Position numbers and translations under genes: made by a program. Under the pieces are notes generated by a model. The model made no database searches, was not told the DNA's origin, and saw only the letters and a list, made by a program, of their open reading frames with translations. From positions 62,001-126,000 of the forward strand of contig CBDCFT010000078.1 of assembly GCA_965216365.1 (NCBI GenBank): DNA of 64,000 nt, read 5' to 3'. The DNA is from CBDCFT01 sp965216365. GTDB taxonomy: Bacteria > Pseudomonadota > Gammaproteobacteria > Arenicellales > CBDCFT01. This document shows positions 27,158-36,408 of this stretch, piece after piece; position 1 is the first letter of the stretch, and the number at the start of each line of letters is the position of its first letter.

Positions 27158-27448
27158 GTGAGTACTGCTCCCGATTTTCTGGTTCATGAAAAAGACGACT
27201 CCGTTGGAGTCATCGTCGTAGAAGACGTAAGTGCCGGTCAGGAATTGACTGGATGGGTAATGGATAACGACGAAACCATTAGCATCACCGCCCTGGACGA
27301 TATTCCATTGGGTCACAAAGTCGCGTTAAACGATATTAAGGAAGGCGATGATGTCATTAAATACGGCGAACATATTGGCCGTGCGGTCGCGGATATCGGC
27401 AAAGGCCGGCACCTGCATGTACACAACGTCAAAACAAAGAAGTGGTAA
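27158..27448 (+). CDS. suyA: (2R)-sulfolactate sulfo-lyase small subunit (SuyA)
   Basis: A 96-residue SAF-domain protein of the UxaA family (GQELTGWVMDNDETISITAL; DIPLGHKVALNDIKEGDDV; YGEHIGRAVADI). The start is GTG 27158 after GGAGG. In SuyAB the small and large subunits together split (R)-sulfolactate to pyruvate and sulfite. The same fold serves altronate/galactarate dehydratases, so the assignment rests on the paired large subunit and on the HpsN and ComC neighbours. It lies 3 bases before suyB. Confidence 0.82.
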   Translation: MSTAPDFLVHEKDDSVGVIVVEDVSAGQELTGWVMDNDETISITALDDIPLGHKVALNDIKEGDDVIKYGEHIGRAVADIGKGRHLHVHNVKTKKW

Positions 27449-27451
27449 ATC

Positions 27452-28621
27452 ATGACTAATAATACTTTCTGGGGTTACAGACGCGAAAATGGCCGGGTCG
27501 GCATTCGTAATCATGTCGTTATTCTGCCCTTGGACGATCTGTCCAATTCCGCCTGTGAGGCGGTAGCGAACAATATCAAAGGCACACTGGCATTGCCGCA
27601 TCATTATGGCCGGCTACAGTTTGGTGAAGATTTGGAATTGCATTTTCGAACATTGATTGGTACGGGAGCGAATCCAAACGTTGCCGCAGTCGTTGTTATC
27701 GGTATTGAACCCGGCTGGACGCAACGTGTGGTCGATGGCATTGCCAAGACTGGCAAGCCAGTGCAAGGCTTTTCTATCGAAGGCAATGGCGACATTAATA
27801 CCATCGCGGCCGCCAGTCGCGTCGCAAAAGACTATTTGCAACAGGCCTCCGAACTGCACCGTGAGGAATGCAGTCTGGGCGAGCTTTGGGTATCGCATAA
27901 ATGCGGTGAATCCGATACCACATCGGGTATCGGCTCCAACCCCGCAGTGGGTAATTTTGTTGACAAGACAGACGCGATGGGCGTAACCAACTGTTTTGGC
28001 GAGACCTCCGAAATCACCGGCGGAGAACACCTGTGTAAAGAACGCGCAATCAGCCCGGAGATCGGCGAAAAATGGTATGCGACCTGGAAAGCGTATATGG
28101 ACGACGTTATTGAACCGAACAAGACCAGCGATTTATCGGAAAGTCAGCCGACCAAGGGAAACATCGCTGGCGGTCTGACAACGATTGAAGAAAAAGCATT
28201 AGGAAATCTGCAAAAGATCGGAAAAACAACGAAGTACATCGATGTCTTGACGCCAGCAGAAGAACCGGTTAAAGGCCCAGGCTTATATTTCATGGACACG
28301 TCTTCAGCGGCAGCGGAGTGCGTCACCTTGCAGGCGGCAGCCGGTTTTGTCGTACATACATTCCCGACCGGCCAGGGCAATATCATTGGCAACCCGATTG
28401 AGCCGGTGATTAAATTAACCGCGAATCCCAAAACTGTTCGCACCATGGGTGAACACGTCGATCTGGACGTTTCGGGAATCTTGCGCCGCGAAATGAATCT
28501 GGACGAAGCAGGCGATGCTTTGCTCGATATGGTGATTCGCACCTGCAACGGACGCCTCACTGCAGCAGAAGCGTTGGGTCACCGTGAATTCGTTATGACT
28601 AAACTGTACCGCAGTGCTTAA
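27452..28621 (+). CDS. suyB: (2R)-sulfolactate sulfo-lyase large subunit (SuyB)
   Basis: A 389-residue UxaA-family large subunit opening FWGYRRENGRVGIRNHV. Conserved cysteines that could hold the iron centre occur in VSHKCGESDTTSG and NCFGETSEITGG, and FPTGQGNIIGNPI is near the C-terminus. The length and overall pattern match SuyB, which releases sulfite from sulfolactate. The immediate neighbours (an HpsN-type dehydrogenase and a ComC-type dehydrogenase) make a sulfonate substrate far likelier than altronate. Sulfite disposal genes are not in the window. Confidence 0.85.
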   Translation: MTNNTFWGYRRENGRVGIRNHVVILPLDDLSNSACEAVANNIKGTLALPHHYGRLQFGEDLELHFRTLIGTGANPNVAAVVVIGIEPGWTQRVVDGIAKTGKPVQGFSIEGNGDINTIAAASRVAKDYLQQASELHREECSLGELWVSHKCGESDTTSGIGSNPAVGNFVDKTDAMGVTNCFGETSEITGGEHLCKERAISPEIGEKWYATWKAYMDDVIEPNKTSDLSESQPTKGNIAGGLTTIEEKALGNLQKIGKTTKYIDVLTPAEEPVKGPGLYFMDTSSAAAECVTLQAAAGFVVHTFPTGQGNIIGNPIEPVIKLTANPKTVRTMGEHVDLDVSGILRREMNLDEAGDALLDMVIRTCNGRLTAAEALGHREFVMTKLYRSA

Positions 28622-28625
28622 TCCA

Positions 28626-29927
28626 ATGAGTGTTGAATTTTTAAAACGCGCGATTAAAACGCCGGAAACCGGCGAAGACGATACTCGAAAAATCGTTACC
28701 AACATGTTGGACGACATCGAGCAGGGCGGTGAAGAACGGGTTCGGCATTATGCGAAGGAACTAGACGGTTGGAACGGCGATATCGTAGTCAGTAGCGAGA
28801 CAATTGCAGCCGCTGCTGAACAGGTTCCACAGCAAATGAAGGACGACATACAGTTTGCATACGACCGTGTACGCGGTTTTGCGGAAGCGCAACTGGCGAG
28901 CATGAAGGAATTTGAGACTGAACTGTCACCCGGATTATTTGCTGGGCAACGTTTGATTCCAGTCAACACCGCCGGTTGTTACGTTCCCGGCGGACGTTAT
29001 GCGCACATCGCGTCAGCGGTAATGAGTGTGACGACCGCAAAAGTTGCCGGTGTCAAGCAGGTTATTGCCTGTTCGCCAACACACAAAGACCGTGGCGTGC
29101 ATCCGGCCATTTTGTACACCGCTGACCTTTGTGGGGCGGATACGATTCTGGCGCTGGGCGGTGTGCAGGGCGTGGCTGCACTGACTTTTGGTTTGTTCAC
29201 CGGCCATTCAGCGGATATTCTGGTTGGCCCGGGTAATCGATTCGTTGCCGAAGCAAAACGCATTTTGTTTGGTCGAATTGGTATCGATTTATTCGCCGGT
29301 CCGACAGAAATTCTGGTTATTGCGGATGAAACGGCTGACCCGGAGATTGTTGCGTGCGATTTGGCAGGGCAGGCGGAACACGGTCCGGATTCACCGGCCT
29401 GGTTGGTGACCACATCACGCGAGCTGGCTCAAACCGTAATCGAAAAAGTACCAGGTTATATCGAACGTTTGCCGGAACCGAATAAATCCGCTGCAACCGC
29501 CGCGTGGCGAGATTATGGTGAAGTCGTATTAGTCGATTCGCGAGAACAAGCGGCTATTGAAAGCGACCGCTACGCGCCGGAACATTTAGAAGTTCAGGCG
29601 GCTGATCTGGACTGGTGGCTGGGTCGTTTAACCAACTACGGTTCCTTGTTTTTAGGCGAAGAAACTACTGTAGCTTATGGTGATAAGTGCTCGGGAACTA
29701 ACCATATTTTACCGACCAAAGGCTCGGCAAAATATACCGGTGGTTTGTCTGTCGGGAAGTTTATCAAGACCGTGACCTATCAACGCATGGATCGTGAATC
29801 CAATCGTGCTGTTGGTGCGGCCACCGCACGTATCTCCCGTATGGAAGGTATGGTCGGTCATGCGCTTTCGGGTGATGACAGGTTGCACAAGTATTTTCCC
29901 GATGAGGAATTTCAGCTAGAGGTGTGA
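28626..29927 (+). CDS. hpsN: sulfopropanediol (DHPS) 3-dehydrogenase, HisD-fold (HpsN-type)
   Basis: About 433 residues of the histidinol-dehydrogenase superfamily. The catalytic-core stretches VNTAGCYVPGGRYAHIASAV, GGVQGVAALTFGLF and FAGPTEILVIADETAD are clear. In this context it is HpsN, which oxidises (R)-2,3-dihydroxypropane-1-sulfonate in two NAD-dependent steps to (R)-sulfolactate, the substrate of SuyAB. It is not likely the histidine-biosynthesis HisD: no his genes are near and it is embedded between suyB and other dehydrogenases. I prefer ATG 28626; a GTG at 28614 overlapping the suyB stop is also possible. Confidence 0.85.
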   Translation: MSVEFLKRAIKTPETGEDDTRKIVTNMLDDIEQGGEERVRHYAKELDGWNGDIVVSSETIAAAAEQVPQQMKDDIQFAYDRVRGFAEAQLASMKEFETELSPGLFAGQRLIPVNTAGCYVPGGRYAHIASAVMSVTTAKVAGVKQVIACSPTHKDRGVHPAILYTADLCGADTILALGGVQGVAALTFGLFTGHSADILVGPGNRFVAEAKRILFGRIGIDLFAGPTEILVIADETADPEIVACDLAGQAEHGPDSPAWLVTTSRELAQTVIEKVPGYIERLPEPNKSAATAAWRDYGEVVLVDSREQAAIESDRYAPEHLEVQAADLDWWLGRLTNYGSLFLGEETTVAYGDKCSGTNHILPTKGSAKYTGGLSVGKFIKTVTYQRMDRESNRAVGAATARISRMEGMVGHALSGDDRLHKYFPDEEFQLEV

Positions 29928-30691
29928 GCGAACAGGATTTGTTCGATCTATCCGAGAAAACTGCCGTTGTTACCGGCGGCAGTTCGGGAATCGGACTTGC
30001 GATAAGTAAGGTGCTGGCATCCGCAGGTGCAAGAGTGGTCTTGCTGGCGCGGCGGGAAAGTCAACTGCAGGAAGCGGTAGCTGAAATAAACAACGCTGGT
30101 GGCGATGCGGAATATGTCACGGCAGATTTAGCGAAACGCGAATCAATTCCGCATGTCGCGAAACAAGTTGCCAGTCTGTTTGGTGAGCCTTCGATTCTGG
30201 TAAATTGCGCCGGGGTTAACCTGCGCGAACCGTATCAGGACATTTCACTGGATTCGTGGGATCAAACCATTAACTTGAATTTAACCGTACCGTTTTTTCT
30301 GGCGCGCGCACTGTTGCCCGCAATGCAAGCGCAACAATGGGGGAAAATAATTAACATCGCGTCACTGCAATCCTATCGTGCGTTTCCAAACAGTATTCCT
30401 TATGGCGCATCCAAAGCCGGTATCGTACAGTTAACACGCGCCATGGCTGAAGCCTGGTCAAAAGATGGTGTTACCTGTAATGCTATTGCGCCGGGTTTCT
30501 TTCCGACAGATTTGACCGCACCGGTATTTGGTAGTCCCGAACGCGAACATTGGGCGGCGCAGCAAACCGCGATAGGGCGCAACGGTAAGATGCGTGATTT
30601 AAACGGGATCGCGGTATTTTTAGCATCGCCTGCTTCGGACTATATTACCGGGCAAACGATCCCAGTCGATGGAGGTTTTACCGCGAAATAA
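29924..30691 (+). CDS. SDR-family oxidoreductase, candidate DHPS 2-dehydrogenase
   Basis: A 255-residue short-chain dehydrogenase with cofactor motif TGGSSGIG, NCAGVN, the catalytic Ser in NIASLQSYRA and the YGASK motif, and the C-terminal signature TGQTIPVDGGF. It starts with GTG overlapping the hpsN stop. In known DHPS clusters two dehydrogenases (HpsO and HpsP) interconvert DHPS enantiomers via the ketone, and this SDR with the following zinc enzyme fits that pair. Which stereoisomer each handles cannot be read here. Confidence 0.8.
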   Translation: MSEQDLFDLSEKTAVVTGGSSGIGLAISKVLASAGARVVLLARRESQLQEAVAEINNAGGDAEYVTADLAKRESIPHVAKQVASLFGEPSILVNCAGVNLREPYQDISLDSWDQTINLNLTVPFFLARALLPAMQAQQWGKIINIASLQSYRAFPNSIPYGASKAGIVQLTRAMAEAWSKDGVTCNAIAPGFFPTDLTAPVFGSPEREHWAAQQTAIGRNGKMRDLNGIAVFLASPASDYITGQTIPVDGGFTAK

Positions 30692-31680
30692 TGAAAGCAC
30701 TGGTTTACACCAACCCGCTTGAGGTCACTTATCGCGACGAACCGGATGCACTGGCTGCGCCGGGCGAGTCTGTAGTCCAAGTCGAAGCCGTGGGCATTTG
30801 CGGTTCGGACATGCACGCTTATCAAGGCCACGATGCCCGCAGAAACCCGCCGTTAATTCTCGGCCACGAAGTGGCGGGTAAAGTTATTGTGGGCGAACGA
30901 CAGGGCGAACGCGTTATTTTGAATCCACTCATCACCTGTACACATTGCGATTATTGTTTAACAGGCCGCTCGAACCTGTGTGAGAACCGAACCATGATAG
31001 GCATGACACGTCCCGGCGGATTTGCCGAACAAGTGTCTATTCCAGATCATTGCCTGGTGACTATTCCACACGATATGGATGCACATAAGGCCGCATTGAC
31101 CGAACCCGCTGCTACGTCGCTACATGGTCTTGCGCTGACCGCAAAGATCGCCGTACGGCCGTTATGCGAAACAAGCGCATTAGTTATCGGCGGTGGGTCG
31201 GTGGGGTTATTGGCGGCATTGATGTTACATGACCAAGGTTGCGAAAAAATTGTTTTGGCCGAGACCAACAAACAACGTGGCGACACGGCGAGTTCAACAG
31301 GCGTTTGCAAAGTTGTCGACCCCATCAACTCAACAATTGATGAAAACAGTTTCGATGTTGTTGTTGATGCGGTCGGTAGTGGCATCACACGTAAACTCGC
31401 GTCCAGTGCTGTCAAACCCGGTGGGGTATTGTTACATATCGGATTAATGGATAACGATGAAGGACTCGACATGCGAAAAATGACCCTGGCGGAAGTGATT
31501 GTCGTCGGAACCTATACCTACACGACGGCGGACTTGCGGGCGACGGTGAAAAAATTATACAGCGGTGCTTTAGGTTCGCTGGACTGGGTGGAGCAACGCC
31601 CTCTGGCGTCGGGTGCACAGGCTTTTGACGATCTGCTCAATCATCGTACTGCCGCACCAAAAATAGTATTGCATCCATAA
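30691..31680 (+). CDS. zinc-dependent alcohol dehydrogenase, candidate DHPS 2-dehydrogenase
   Basis: A 329-residue medium-chain dehydrogenase (sorbitol/threonine dehydrogenase type). Catalytic-zinc ligands are in GICGSDMHAY and GHEVAGKV; four cysteines in CTHCDYCLTGRSNLC bind the structural zinc; the Rossmann motif is VIGGGSVGLLAAL. Start and stop overlap or abut both neighbours, so it is in the suy-hps operon. Likely partner of the SDR upstream in equilibrating DHPS isomers. Confidence 0.82.
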   Translation: MKALVYTNPLEVTYRDEPDALAAPGESVVQVEAVGICGSDMHAYQGHDARRNPPLILGHEVAGKVIVGERQGERVILNPLITCTHCDYCLTGRSNLCENRTMIGMTRPGGFAEQVSIPDHCLVTIPHDMDAHKAALTEPAATSLHGLALTAKIAVRPLCETSALVIGGGSVGLLAALMLHDQGCEKIVLAETNKQRGDTASSTGVCKVVDPINSTIDENSFDVVVDAVGSGITRKLASSAVKPGGVLLHIGLMDNDEGLDMRKMTLAEVIVVGTYTYTTADLRATVKKLYSGALGSLDWVEQRPLASGAQAFDDLLNHRTAAPKIVLHP

Positions 31681-32676
31681 GTGAATCTAACTCTGCCAGA
31701 TGCACGGCAACTTGCCGTTGATGTTTTAATCAAATCAAAGACCAGCGCGGCCAACGCCGTTGACGTTAGCGATGCGTTAGTGCTCGCAGACGCCCGCGGC
31801 ATTCCATCCCATGGATTATCCCGCTTGCCGTTTTACGCTGACCAGGCCCTCAGCGGCAAAGTGGATGGAAAAGTTGTACCACAACTCACACAGCGCGCTA
31901 AATCCGTTATCAACGTGGATGCAGCACATGGTTTTGCGTTTCCCGCAATTCGAAGAGGCATTGATGCGGCGGTCAATCGTGTGCAAAGCACCGGATTATG
32001 CGGGGTGGGTATCCAGCGATCACATCATGCTGGTGTACTCGGTCAACATGTCGAACGTGCGGCGGATGCAGGCTTCCTGGCGTTAGGCTTTTCCAACTCG
32101 CCGTCCGCCATGGCGCCATGGGGTGGCAGCGCGGGAAGCTTCGGCACTAATCCTATTGCTTTTGCCTGCCCGCGCGATAACGAACCACCGTTGGTTATCG
32201 ACTTATCGCTAAGCGCCGTTGCACGTGGCAAAGTAGTGCAGGCCAATGCGAAGGGTAAACCCATACCACTCGGCTGGGCGCGGGATGCGCAAGGCGAGGC
32301 CACTACCGACCCCGCCAGTGCGTTGCAAGGTACTATGGAACCGCTGGGTGGCGCAAAAGGTGCGGCACTCGCGTTTATGGTTGAAATTCTGGCGGCAGCG
32401 TTAACCGGTTCAAATCTTGCCTTTCAAGCCAACTCTTTTTTTGATGCTGAAGGCAATCCGCCCGGCATCGGCCAGTTTTTTATTTTGATCGATCCTGCCA
32501 GGTTTTCCACTTCGTTTAGTGACAACTTAGAAACGCTGATTGAGCACGTGTTGGCGCAACCCGGTACACGCTTGCCCGGCGCCAGCCGTTGGCAAAAGTT
32601 ACACCAGGCTCAAACGGAAGGCATCGAAATTCCAGATTCTTTGCACCAGGATTTGTGTGAACGCGCGAGGCGTTAG
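31681..32676 (+). CDS. comC: Ldh2/ComC-family dehydrogenase, candidate (R)-sulfolactate dehydrogenase
   Basis: A 331-residue member of the malate/L-lactate/sulfolactate dehydrogenase family (not the lactate/malate Rossmann family). The active-site patterns DARGIPSHGLSRLP and GVGIQRSHHAGVLGQH are present, with GSFGTNPIAFACP near residue 155. The family includes ComC, which oxidises (R)-sulfolactate to sulfopyruvate. Sitting last in the suy-hps run, it could link sulfolactate and sulfopyruvate pools, so that sulfolactate stereoisomers can be interconverted with a second enzyme not seen here. It starts with GTG directly after the alcohol dehydrogenase stop. Confidence 0.8.
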   Translation: MNLTLPDARQLAVDVLIKSKTSAANAVDVSDALVLADARGIPSHGLSRLPFYADQALSGKVDGKVVPQLTQRAKSVINVDAAHGFAFPAIRRGIDAAVNRVQSTGLCGVGIQRSHHAGVLGQHVERAADAGFLALGFSNSPSAMAPWGGSAGSFGTNPIAFACPRDNEPPLVIDLSLSAVARGKVVQANAKGKPIPLGWARDAQGEATTDPASALQGTMEPLGGAKGAALAFMVEILAAALTGSNLAFQANSFFDAEGNPPGIGQFFILIDPARFSTSFSDNLETLIEHVLAQPGTRLPGASRWQKLHQAQTEGIEIPDSLHQDLCERARR

Positions 32677-32747
32677 TTGCTAACGCTTACTTCAGATAGG
32701 TAATCGGGTTAAAATAAGCTCGTGTCTGGTGCATCTTCAAGAATTCC

Positions 32748-33188
32748 ATGATTATTTACGACCTGACCTGCAATAGCGAACATCGTTTCGAAGGCTGGTT
32801 TCAACATCGTGACGACTACGAAAAACAACTCGCCTCAGGCCTGTTGTCGTGTCCTGTTTGTGCGTCGGTTGAAGTGCGAAATGTGCCGAGCGCTAACCGG
32901 GTAACAAAATCGCAGGCAATGGCTCCCAGCGTAGATGCCACCAAGGGATTGGTTCAATATGAGAAAGCCCGCGAATTCGCGAACGCACTGCATCAATATG
33001 TAGAGAAAAATTTTGACGATGTCGGCAACGAGTTCGCCGATGAGGCACGCCGAATTCACTATGGCGAAAGTGAAGAACGCGGCATACGCGGCACCGCGAC
33101 CACCGATGAAGCCAAAGAATTGAACGACGAAGGTATCGCCGTAGCACCATTGCCACCCAAGCCTGTCGAGAAAGAAAAACTCAATTAG
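32748..33188 (+). CDS. DUF1178 family protein
   Basis: A 146-residue cytoplasmic protein beginning MIIYDLTCNSEHRFEGWF with a zinc-ribbon-like CxxC (LLSCPVCAS). The pattern is that of DUF1178 proteins, widespread in proteobacteria and without a known function. The C-terminal third is acidic. It lies 71 bases after comC and is convergent with the TRAP genes; a role in the sulfonate pathway is not implied. Confidence 0.85.
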   Translation: MIIYDLTCNSEHRFEGWFQHRDDYEKQLASGLLSCPVCASVEVRNVPSANRVTKSQAMAPSVDATKGLVQYEKAREFANALHQYVEKNFDDVGNEFADEARRIHYGESEERGIRGTATTDEAKELNDEGIAVAPLPPKPVEKEKLN

Positions 33189-33293
33189 CGCGCCCTGAGT
33201 GAGTTAGTTCTTGACCGTCAAAGACCCATTCTTCGCCGACTATCAGTTCAGCATCAGTCAATCACAGAACGACTCAATCAATTCGGTTTTTGA

Positions 33294-35019
33294 TTAGTCA
33301 CTGCTTACCGCTGCACTTTTCTTTGGCAACCAGATTCCACTTAATAACCATGAATACGCGTAGGTGCCGATCAAAATTAATACAAACGAAATTGCGATAT
33401 CGGAAGCGGTGCCGTCCAGCGAAAATCCCGGGACATAGCCAAACAGGAACGGCGCCAGATATAAAAACTTCGCGAACTTGAAAGCGGTGAATGCGGTCAA
33501 CCACATATTCGCCTTGGCAATGGTGGCGCCAGCGAAAGCGGCGATGCACACCGGTGGTGTGATATTCGAATCCTGCGATAACCAGTAAACGATCATGTGA
33601 GCGGCAATTTGATTAACGCCCAGGTGGGTCAATGCCGGTACGGCGACTACCGCGGTAATGAGATAGGCTGCGGTCACCGGTACGCCCATGCCAAGAATAA
33701 GCGAGGCCAGCGCGATCAAGAGTATGGTCAAAAACAATTTTCCGTCCGCCAATTCGATGACAATATCGGCGAAGGTGAGTACTAACCCGCTGTAGGTCAG
33801 CACGCCGATAATAATGCCGATAACACCGACAGTGGCGCCGATTTTCAGACTGGCCTCGGTACCCGCCCGTGCGGCTTCGACAAATCGTCCTGGGTCCAAT
33901 GCGGGTTTCTTCTCTGAACCAGCTAATGGCGATACAGGTTACTACGCCGAGAATTGCCGCATAACCCGGCGAGTAACCGGTAAGCATGAACGCCGTGATC
34001 ACGACTAGCGGCAGGATGTAGAACCATTCCTTTTTAAAAATTTCCATCGCGCTGGTCGCTGACTTCTCGCCGACGATGTTGTGCCGTTTGGCTTCGTAAT
34101 GCACCATGATATAAACGCTGAAAAAGTACATGAATGCCGGAAACATGGCGATGAGCATGATGCGGGAATAGGGTATGCCGGTCAGTTCCGCCATGATGAA
34201 TCCCCCCGCACCCATAATCGGAGGCATGAACATACCGCCGATGGAGGCGGCTGGTTCGATGCCACCGGCTACATGGGGTTTGAATCCCGCTTTTTTCATC
34301 ATCGGGATGGTAAATGCGCCGGTGGAGACCGTGTTGGCGATGGCGCTGCCTGAAATAGATCCGAATAAACCACTGGCAATGACCGACACTTTGCCGGGTC
34401 CACCGACTTTATGTCCCACGGCAGCCAGCGGAAAATCGATGAAGAACTTTTGTGCGCCGCATTTTTCCAGGAACGCACCGAAAATAACAAACAGCACGAC
34501 ATAGGTGGCCAGGACATTGGCCATGATACCGAACACGCCGTCGCTTTTATAAAAAATCGAAGTACACAATGCTGGAAAAGTATCGCCCGCGTGCGAAATA
34601 AGTTCCGGTGCGTATTCGCCAAATACGCCGTACAAAAGCATCACGCCACCGAGGATAACAAATACGTTACCCACTACACGTCTGGCTAACTCGACACCGA
34701 CCAGAACACCGACGACAGCGATGGCCATATCAAGAGTGGTTTCGGCCCCTGTTCGATAGTTGATGGCCTCAAAATTGACGATCCAGTAACCGATGGTCAC
34801 TATGGAAAGCAGCATAAGAATGTAATCGACCACCCGCATAAACCGGTTGGTTGATTTGTACAACAAAAACACCAGCACGTAGGTGATGACAATGTAGATG
34901 CCGCGGTGATACTGCGTGGCCGTCGGTTGCAGCACAGCCGAGTAGGAATAAAACAGCACCAAAATCAGCGCGCATGCATCGAATAATTTTTGTTCAAACT
35001 TATTTAGTTGTTCGTACAT
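33294..35019 (-). pseudogene. TRAP transporter fused permease (DctQ-DctM, TAXI type), frameshifted
   Basis: From ATG 35019 the frame encodes about 370 residues of a fused TRAP permease: N-terminal DctQ-like helices, then the DctM core (GLFGSISGSAIANTVSTGAF; MPPIMGAGGFIMAE). Around 33906-33918 it slips: the frame runs AISWFREETRIGP, while the other frame reads KKPALDPGRFVEAARAGTEA and continues to 33294 with the last membrane helices. One missing base within AGAGAAGAAACCC explains it. Repaired, the protein would be about 573 residues. With the TAXI receptor it would import an organic acid by sodium or proton gradient. The cargo may be DHPS or sulfolactate, given the adjacent catabolic genes. 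It is either a true lesion or a sequencing error. Confidence 0.85.
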
Positions 35020-35054
35020 GGCTTACCTGTCTGTGTCTAACGGTACGCGCACGG

Positions 35055-35086
35055 AAAAATGGCGGAATGTAAATTCCGCCATTTTT
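35055..35086 (-). terminator. intercistronic hairpin between receptor and permease
   Basis: AAAAATGGCGGAAT and ATTCCGCCATTTTT form a perfect 14-bp stem with loop GTAA, lying between the TAXI receptor stop (35103) and the permease start (35019). Partial termination here would yield more receptor than permease, a common arrangement for binding-protein transporters. Confidence 0.75.
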
Positions 35087-35102
35087 TGTTTTTATGATTT
35101 TA

Positions 35103-36074
35103 CTAGAGTATGCCTTTTTCTTTCCAGAATTTTTCCGCCCCGGGATGAAACGGTGTCACAACACCATTAGCCCCGGTTTCGACAGCCATTTCTTTAAAGG
35201 TCTTTTTCTGGCTCACCATGTGTGCCAGGCCTTCGTCAGTGTAAATAGTCGATAGCAGTTTATACACCACGTCATCCGGCACCTCGGAATTAGCGACCCA
35301 CAGTGCTGAATCCTGAAACGATGGCGTTTCCGCGCTCACACCTTTGTACGTATCGGCAGGAACCGACAATTGCGTGAAATACGGGTATGCATCGTAAAAA
35401 CCACTTTCCTTTGCATCTTTATCCAAGTCTACCAGTGCTATGTCATTGGTCTGGGCCGCCATGATGACAGCACCGCTGGGGAACGCCGTGAACAGCCAGA
35501 AGGCATCGAGTTGATTGTTACCAAACGCCGCCGCTGCATCATTGTAACCCATGGCATTACGTTCGACGTCCTCCCAAATGCCAAGATGGGTGAAAAACAA
35601 CTCACAGTTGGCGAAAGCGCCAGAACCGGCATTACCGACACCGACTTTCTTACCAACGAGATCTTTTGTACTGGTGATACCCGAGTCGGCACGCACAACT
35701 AATTGAGCGGGCGCCCCGTAAAGATAGGCTACGGCCATAACATCTTCATACTTTTTATCGTCGTTTTTTAGCTGTCCGTTTCTACCGAGATAAACATGCC
35801 CGGAATACACCACACCCATGTCGGATTTACCCGAGTTAACCTTGCGCAGGTTTTCTACCGATCCGGCAGACGACTGTGCCTTGACAGTGAACTCTTCTAT
35901 ATCTTTTACGGGATCGTAGGTCTGAATGGCATTGGCAACGACCTGAAACGTGCCGCCGGCGGGGCCACCTCCGAAAACGACTCTTTCCGCAGCGTAGGCA
36001 TTCGAGGATGTGCCGACTACGCCTGCAGCCAGCGTAAGACTGCTCAAAAGAACAGAACCGAATAATTTATTCAT
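35103..36074 (-). CDS. TAXI-family TRAP transporter solute receptor
   Basis: A 323-residue periplasmic binding protein with signal peptide MNKLFGSVLLSSLTLAAGVV ending near NAYAAE. The mature part begins RVVFGGGPAGGTFQVVANA, the typical TAXI start, and contains SAGSVENLRKVNSGKSDMGV and KVGVGNAGSGAFANCELFF. It captures the solute for the fused permease encoded just downstream on the same strand. Its promoter region is shared with the divergent CBS gene, in the 366-base gap that also holds FNR boxes. Confidence 0.92.
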   Translation of the reverse strand: MNKLFGSVLLSSLTLAAGVVGTSSNAYAAERVVFGGGPAGGTFQVVANAIQTYDPVKDIEEFTVKAQSSAGSVENLRKVNSGKSDMGVVYSGHVYLGRNGQLKNDDKKYEDVMAVAYLYGAPAQLVVRADSGITSTKDLVGKKVGVGNAGSGAFANCELFFTHLGIWEDVERNAMGYNDAAAAFGNNQLDAFWLFTAFPSGAVIMAAQTNDIALVDLDKDAKESGFYDAYPYFTQLSVPADTYKGVSAETPSFQDSALWVANSEVPDDVVYKLLSTIYTDEGLAHMVSQKKTFKEMAVETGANGVVTPFHPGAEKFWKEKGIL

Positions 36075-36265
36075 GCTTATGTCTCCTGTTTTAAAAAATT
36101 GATGATTGTTAGTTTTGGGACTCGTGAGATTTTACACCCATGGTCAGGCACCGTTGCTCTTATTTGTCTTTCTTTATTCAGGTTTATTGCGTGCCGTCTC
36201 GATGGAACAATTGTACCGATTTACACAATCGATACCTTAATCTAGTCGCTGAAATTCAGCCTAAA

Positions 36266-36279
36266 TTGATATAAATCAA
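36266..36279. promoter_or_regulatory. perfect FNR/ANR box
   Basis: TTGATATAAATCAA matches the FNR/ANR consensus TTGAT-N4-ATCAA exactly. It lies 192 bases upstream of the receptor start and 162 upstream of the CBS start, so either gene could be affected. Confidence 0.7.
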
Positions 36280-36367
36280 TAATCGCGCGAAATACTGAGT
36301 TACACAGCCTGCCTATTTATGTGGCGAAGCGGGAAAAGAGCGCCGCCTCACGCGGTTTGTATCGATA

Positions 36368-36408
36368 TTGATCCCGGTCAATTTGCCCCTGACATGAGAT
36401 CTTAGAAT
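36368..36408 (+). promoter_or_regulatory. class II FNR/ANR-type promoter for the CBS gene
   Basis: TTGATCCCGGTCAA (36368-36381) has one mismatch to the FNR consensus and TAGAAT (36403-36408) follows. A start near 36415 puts the box centre about 41 bases upstream, the spacing of FNR-activated class II promoters. The CBS ATG is 26 bases further. Confidence 0.65.

Noticed and set aside
27158..28621. Altronate dehydratase (UxaA) split in two
   Set aside because: No uronate genes around; the small/large subunit layout and the neighbours match SuyA/SuyB.
28626..29927. Histidinol dehydrogenase (HisD) of histidine biosynthesis
   Set aside because: No his genes nearby and the gene is embedded in suy/hps genes; the HpsN role fits better.
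33613..33905. C-terminal 98 residues of the 468-codon TRAP ORF
   Set aside because: This tail (Arg/Ser/Cys/His-rich) is out-of-frame translation after the frameshift; the other frame holds the true helices.
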